Source: Streptomyces sp. NBC_00287 (lineage in GTDB: Bacteria; Actinomycetota; Actinomycetes; Streptomycetales; Streptomycetaceae). Taken from it: DNA of 64,000 bases. The stretch is from assembly GCF_036173105.1 (NCBI RefSeq), contig NZ_CP108053.1:6324001-6388000 (forward strand), written 5' to 3'. Positions 61,103 through 64,000 of this stretch are shown here, one piece after another; positions within the stretch are counted from its first letter, which is position 1, and the number at the start of each line of letters is the position of its first letter. The translations under genes were made by a program, and so were the position numbers. The notes beneath the pieces are model-generated. The model made no database searches. It was not told the origin of the DNA and was given only the letters and a program-made list of their open reading frames with translations.

Positions 61103-62341
61103 ATGTCGGTCACCCCTGTCCTAGAGGCCGATGTCCTGCGTCGGCAGGATCCCGAACTGGCGGAGATCCTGCTCGGTGAACGGGAGCGGCAGGCGAGCAC
61201 CCTGCAGATGATCGCCGCCGAGAACTTCACCTCCCCCGCCGTACTGGCCGCGCTCGGCTCCCCGCTCGCCAACAAGTACGCCGAGGGCTATCCCGGTGCC
61301 CGGCACCACGGCGGCTGCGAGATCGTCGACGTCGCCGAGCGGATCGCCGTGGACCGCGCCAAGGCGCTGTTCGGCGCCGAGCACGCCAACGTCCAGTCCC
61401 ACTCCGGGTCTTCGGCCGTCCTCGCCGCATACGCGGCCCTGCTGCGCCCCGGCGACACCGTCCTCGCCCTGGGCCTGCCCTACGGCGGCCATCTCACCCA
61501 CGGCTCACCCGCCAACTTCTCCGGCCGCTGGTTCGACTTCGTCCCCTACGGCGTCGACGCGGAGACCGGGCTCCTCGACCACGAGCAGGTGCGCACGCTG
61601 GCGCGCAATCACCGCCCCAAGGCGATCGTGTGCGGGTCCATCGCCTACCCCCGGCACATCGACTACGCCTTCTTCCGCGAGGTCGCCGACGAGGTCGGCG
61701 CCTATCTCATCGCCGACGCCGCCCACCCCATCGGGCTCGTCGCCGGGGGAGCGGCGCCCAATCCCGTGCCGTACGCCGACATCGTGTGCGCCACCACCCA
61801 CAAGGTGCTGCGCGGGCCGCGCGGCGGGATGATCCTGTGCGGCGCGGAGCTCGCCGAGCGGGTCGACCGGGCCGTGTTCCCCTTCACCCAGGGCGGCGCG
61901 CAGATGCACACCATCGCCGCCAAGGCCGTCGCCTTCGGCGAGGCGGCAACACCGGCCTTCACCACGTACGTCCATCAGGTGGTCGCCAATGCGCGCGTGC
62001 TCGCGGCCGGTCTGGCCGCCGAGGGCCTGGTCGTCACCACCGGCGGCACCGACACCCACCTGATCACCGCCGACCCCGCGCCGCTCGGCGTCGACGGCCG
62101 CACCGGCCGTGGCCGGCTCGCCGCCGCCGGGATCGTCCTGGACTGCTGCGCCCTGCCGCACGGCGACGCCCGCGGCCTGCGCCTGGGCACCGCGGCGCTG
62201 ACCACTCAGGGCATGGGAGAGAAGGAGATGGCTCACATCGCCGCCCTCATGGCGGGGGTGCTGCGCGGTGAGGCCGACGCCGTGCGGACCCGTGAAGAAG
62301 TACGGGAGTTGACCGGGGGATTTCCGCCGTATCCCCGCTGA
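61103..62341 (+). CDS. glyA: Serine hydroxymethyltransferase (GlyA paralogue)
   Basis: 412-aa PLP enzyme interconverting serine and glycine with tetrahydrofolate. ATG 61103. IAAENFTSPAVLAALGS, NKYAEGYPGARHHGG, IADAAHPIGLVAGG, and the PLP Lys in ATTHKVLRGPRGGM. Slightly shorter than standard GlyA; Streptomyces usually carries two copies, and this one may be the paralogue. Confidence 0.93.
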   Translation: MSVTPVLEADVLRRQDPELAEILLGERERQASTLQMIAAENFTSPAVLAALGSPLANKYAEGYPGARHHGGCEIVDVAERIAVDRAKALFGAEHANVQSHSGSSAVLAAYAALLRPGDTVLALGLPYGGHLTHGSPANFSGRWFDFVPYGVDAETGLLDHEQVRTLARNHRPKAIVCGSIAYPRHIDYAFFREVADEVGAYLIADAAHPIGLVAGGAAPNPVPYADIVCATTHKVLRGPRGGMILCGAELAERVDRAVFPFTQGGAQMHTIAAKAVAFGEAATPAFTTYVHQVVANARVLAAGLAAEGLVVTTGGTDTHLITADPAPLGVDGRTGRGRLAAAGIVLDCCALPHGDARGLRLGTAALTTQGMGEKEMAHIAALMAGVLRGEADAVRTREEVRELTGGFPPYPR

Positions 62342-62470
62342 GCCGGGGTAGACGCACTCGCGTGCACAGCCACACGTGCAACCATCGTCGCTACCCGGAA
62401 GTCCCCAACCATATGCGCGCATCGCTAGGGTGTGGGGCTGAGATGGCCAGCGAGACCTGTGGGGAAGCCT

Positions 62471-63811
62471 GTGCGTGAATACCTGCTGACGCTCTGCATC
62501 ACGGCCGCGGTGACGTACCTGCTCACAGGGCCGGTGCGGAAGTTCGCGATCGTGGCCGGAGCGATGCCGGAGATCCGGGCACGTGACGTGCACCGGGAAC
62601 CCACTCCGCGCCTCGGCGGTATCGCCATGTTCTTCGGGCTGTGCGCGGGTCTGCTGGTCGCCGACCACCTGGCGAACCTCAGCACCGTCTTCGAGAACTC
62701 CAACGAGCCGCGCGCCCTGCTCTCGGGCGCCGCGCTGATCTGGCTGATCGGTGTCCTGGACGACAAGTTCGAGATCGACGCCCTGATCAAGCTGGGCGGC
62801 CAGATGATCGCCGCCGGCGTCATGGTCATGCAGGGTCTGACGATCCTGTGGCTGCCGATCCCGGGCGTCGGCTCGGTCGCGCTGACCCAGTGGCAGGGCA
62901 CCCTCCTCACCGTCGCGCTGGTCGTCATCACCATCAACGCCGTGAACTTCGTCGACGGCCTGGACGGTCTCGCGGCCGGCATGGTCTGCATCGCCTCGGC
63001 CGCGTTCTTCCTCTACGCCTACCGCGTCTGGGTGTCGTACGGCATCGAGGCCGCCGCTCCGGCCACCCTGTTCTCCGCGATCCTGATGGGCATGTGCCTG
63101 GGCTTCCTGCCGCACAACATGCACCCGGCGCGGATCTTCATGGGCGACTCCGGGTCGATGCTGATCGGCCTGGTGCTCGCCGCGGGTGCGATCTCCATCA
63201 CGGGACAGGTCGACCCGGACGCGCTGAAGCTGTTCGCGGGCTCCGAGAAGGCGGCCGTGCACCAGACGGTGCCGGTCTACATCCCGCTGCTGCTGCCGCT
63301 GACCATCATCGCGATCCCGGCCGCCGACCTGGTGCTGGCGATCGTACGGCGCACCTGGCGGGGCCAGTCCCCGTTCGCGGCGGACCGGGGGCATCTGCAC
63401 CACCGTCTGCTGGAGATCGGCCACTCGCACAGCCGGGCCGTCCTGATCATGTACTTCTGGTCGGCGCTGATCGCGTTCGGCGCCCTGGCCTACTCGGTGA
63501 ACTCGGCGTCCATGTGGATCGTGCTGGGCGTGGTGTTCCTCAGCGCCATCGGCCTGATCCTGCTGCTGCTCCCGCGGTTCACCCCGCGCGCTCCCCGCTG
63601 GGCCTACGCCATCGTGCCGCCGCGCTACCGCCGTGGCGGCGCCGTAGTGGAACCGGCGGCGACCACTCCGCAGGCCGCGACGGACGTGACGGACGCGACG
63701 GAGGAGCCGCGCACTCCGGTGGCCGCCGGGGTGTCGGGGGTCAATGGCGCTACGGCTCTGGGCGCCCGTTCACGCTTCCTTGACCGGCGGAAGGCCGGGT
63801 CGTCGCGCTGA
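62471..63811 (+). CDS. Undecaprenyl-phosphate GlcNAc-1-phosphate transferase (WecA/TagO type)
   Basis: 446-aa polytopic membrane protein of the MraY/WecA family that starts wall polymer synthesis by loading a sugar phosphate on undecaprenyl phosphate. GTG 62471 after GGGGAAG. About 10-11 helices. Motifs: RDVHREPTPRLGGIAMF, GVLDDKFEID, NAVNFVDGLDGLAAG, GDSGSMLIGLVLA and DRGHLHHRLLEIGHSH. The hydrophilic C-terminus (~70 residues) is Ala/Thr-rich. Normally followed by the atp operon. Confidence 0.94.
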   Translation: MREYLLTLCITAAVTYLLTGPVRKFAIVAGAMPEIRARDVHREPTPRLGGIAMFFGLCAGLLVADHLANLSTVFENSNEPRALLSGAALIWLIGVLDDKFEIDALIKLGGQMIAAGVMVMQGLTILWLPIPGVGSVALTQWQGTLLTVALVVITINAVNFVDGLDGLAAGMVCIASAAFFLYAYRVWVSYGIEAAAPATLFSAILMGMCLGFLPHNMHPARIFMGDSGSMLIGLVLAAGAISITGQVDPDALKLFAGSEKAAVHQTVPVYIPLLLPLTIIAIPAADLVLAIVRRTWRGQSPFAADRGHLHHRLLEIGHSHSRAVLIMYFWSALIAFGALAYSVNSASMWIVLGVVFLSAIGLILLLLPRFTPRAPRWAYAIVPPRYRRGGAVVEPAATTPQAATDVTDATEEPRTPVAAGVSGVNGATALGARSRFLDRRKAGSSR

Positions 63812-63909
63812 CGGCAAGGTAAGAATCTGACTAGAGCATTGCCAAATCGTGGGGAAACGAAGCGGTGCAATATCAGACAAAGGGGCGCCGTTCCTGCACA
63901 TACGCGCGC

Positions 63910-63929
63910 TGTCACTCTCATGTGTGACA
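63910..63929. promoter_or_regulatory. Dyad TGTCAC-N8-GTGACA near the right edge
   Basis: Perfect 6-bp arms with an 8-bp spacer, about 100 bp past the WecA-like gene, in the region expected to precede the ATP synthase operon. Factor unknown. Confidence 0.4.
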
Positions 63930-63968
63930 CCGAGCACACCCGCCAGGTAAAGACCTCATCAAATAGTT

Positions 63969-63984
63969 TGTGATACGGTTCACG
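63969..63984. promoter_or_regulatory. CRP-like site near the right edge
   Basis: TGTGA-TACGGT-TCACG, nine of ten bases of the classic TGTGA-N6-TCACA pattern. Streptomyces has a Crp protein that binds related sites. The downstream gene is outside the window. Confidence 0.4.
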
Positions 63985-64000
63985 AGAACCCCGGATAGAG

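Overview
This is a high-GC actinobacterial chromosome segment, almost certainly from a Streptomyces species. The evidence is strong third-position G/C bias in every gene, many GTG/TTG starts, ATGA-type overlaps, a four-gene conservon, a HAIR (HspR) box in front of lon, and a core gene order (kgd, two-component pair, lon; conservon; PBP/FtsW; LigD-polymerase/Ku; tRNA-Arg, nrtL, lysA, hom, thrC, thrB, rho, LCP, rpmE, prfA, prmC, tsaC-like, PTP-like, glyA, undecaprenyl-P GlcNAc transferase) that I know as a typical Streptomyces core. The right edge stops at what is normally the promoter region of the ATP synthase operon.

Layout. 1-6.7 kb: 2-oxoglutarate decarboxylase/dehydrogenase (cut by the left edge), an OmpR-type two-component pair and a spermidine-synthase-like protein. 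6.8-14.5 kb: an accessory block with a Cys-rich hypothetical, a TetR regulator divergent from an MFS sugar-type transporter plus GH3 glycosidase (with a perfect 12-bp palindrome between them), a Tat-type sulfatase, a GNAT acetyltransferase and a YjdM/PhnA zinc-ribbon protein. 14.6-19.6 kb: Lon protease, a secreted GH25 lysozyme, a MarR regulator and a PP2C-like phosphatase. 19.9-25.4 kb: a conservon (sensor kinase, roadblock, DUF742, small GTPase) followed at once by a styrene/indole-monooxygenase-like flavoprotein. 25.3-31.1 kb: NlpC/P60 hydrolase, TetR, two divergent diiron-type proteins (one frameshifted), ADP-ribosylglycohydrolase and a DUF3291 protein. 31.2-36.5 kb: a PBP/FtsW pair, a secreted SH3-like protein, and a sensor kinase coupled to a lipoprotein but with no response regulator. 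36.6-44.2 kb: dual-specificity phosphatase, NERD-like protein, vanadium haloperoxidase (apparent frameshift), the NHEJ pair LigD-polymerase/Ku, a ketosynthase with an unusual N-terminal domain and a divergent arginase-family enzyme. 44.4-54.1 kb: tRNA-Arg(CCG), a single-domain response regulator, nrtL-lysA, hom-thrC-thrB and rho. 54.1-64 kb: a trypsin-like protease with FG-GAP repeats, LCP protein, rpmE, prfA-prmC-(micro-ORF)-tsaC-ptp-like chain, glyA and a WecA/TagO-type transferase.

How the genes fit together. Lysine and threonine synthesis genes are adjacent (lysA, then hom-thrC-thrB) and are followed by transcription/translation genes (rho, rpmE, prfA, prmC). The wall-related genes (GH25, NlpC/P60, PBP/FtsW, LCP, WecA-like) are spread over the window. 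The least explained items are the conservon-flavoprotein coupling, the paired diiron proteins with an ADP-ribosylglycohydrolase, the ketosynthase with an N-terminal domain, and a low-molecular-weight PTP homologue whose nucleophilic Cys is Ser. Two genes carry apparent +1 shifts in G/C homopolymers, so sequence error must be excluded before calling them broken. All assignments are by reading; no database search was run.
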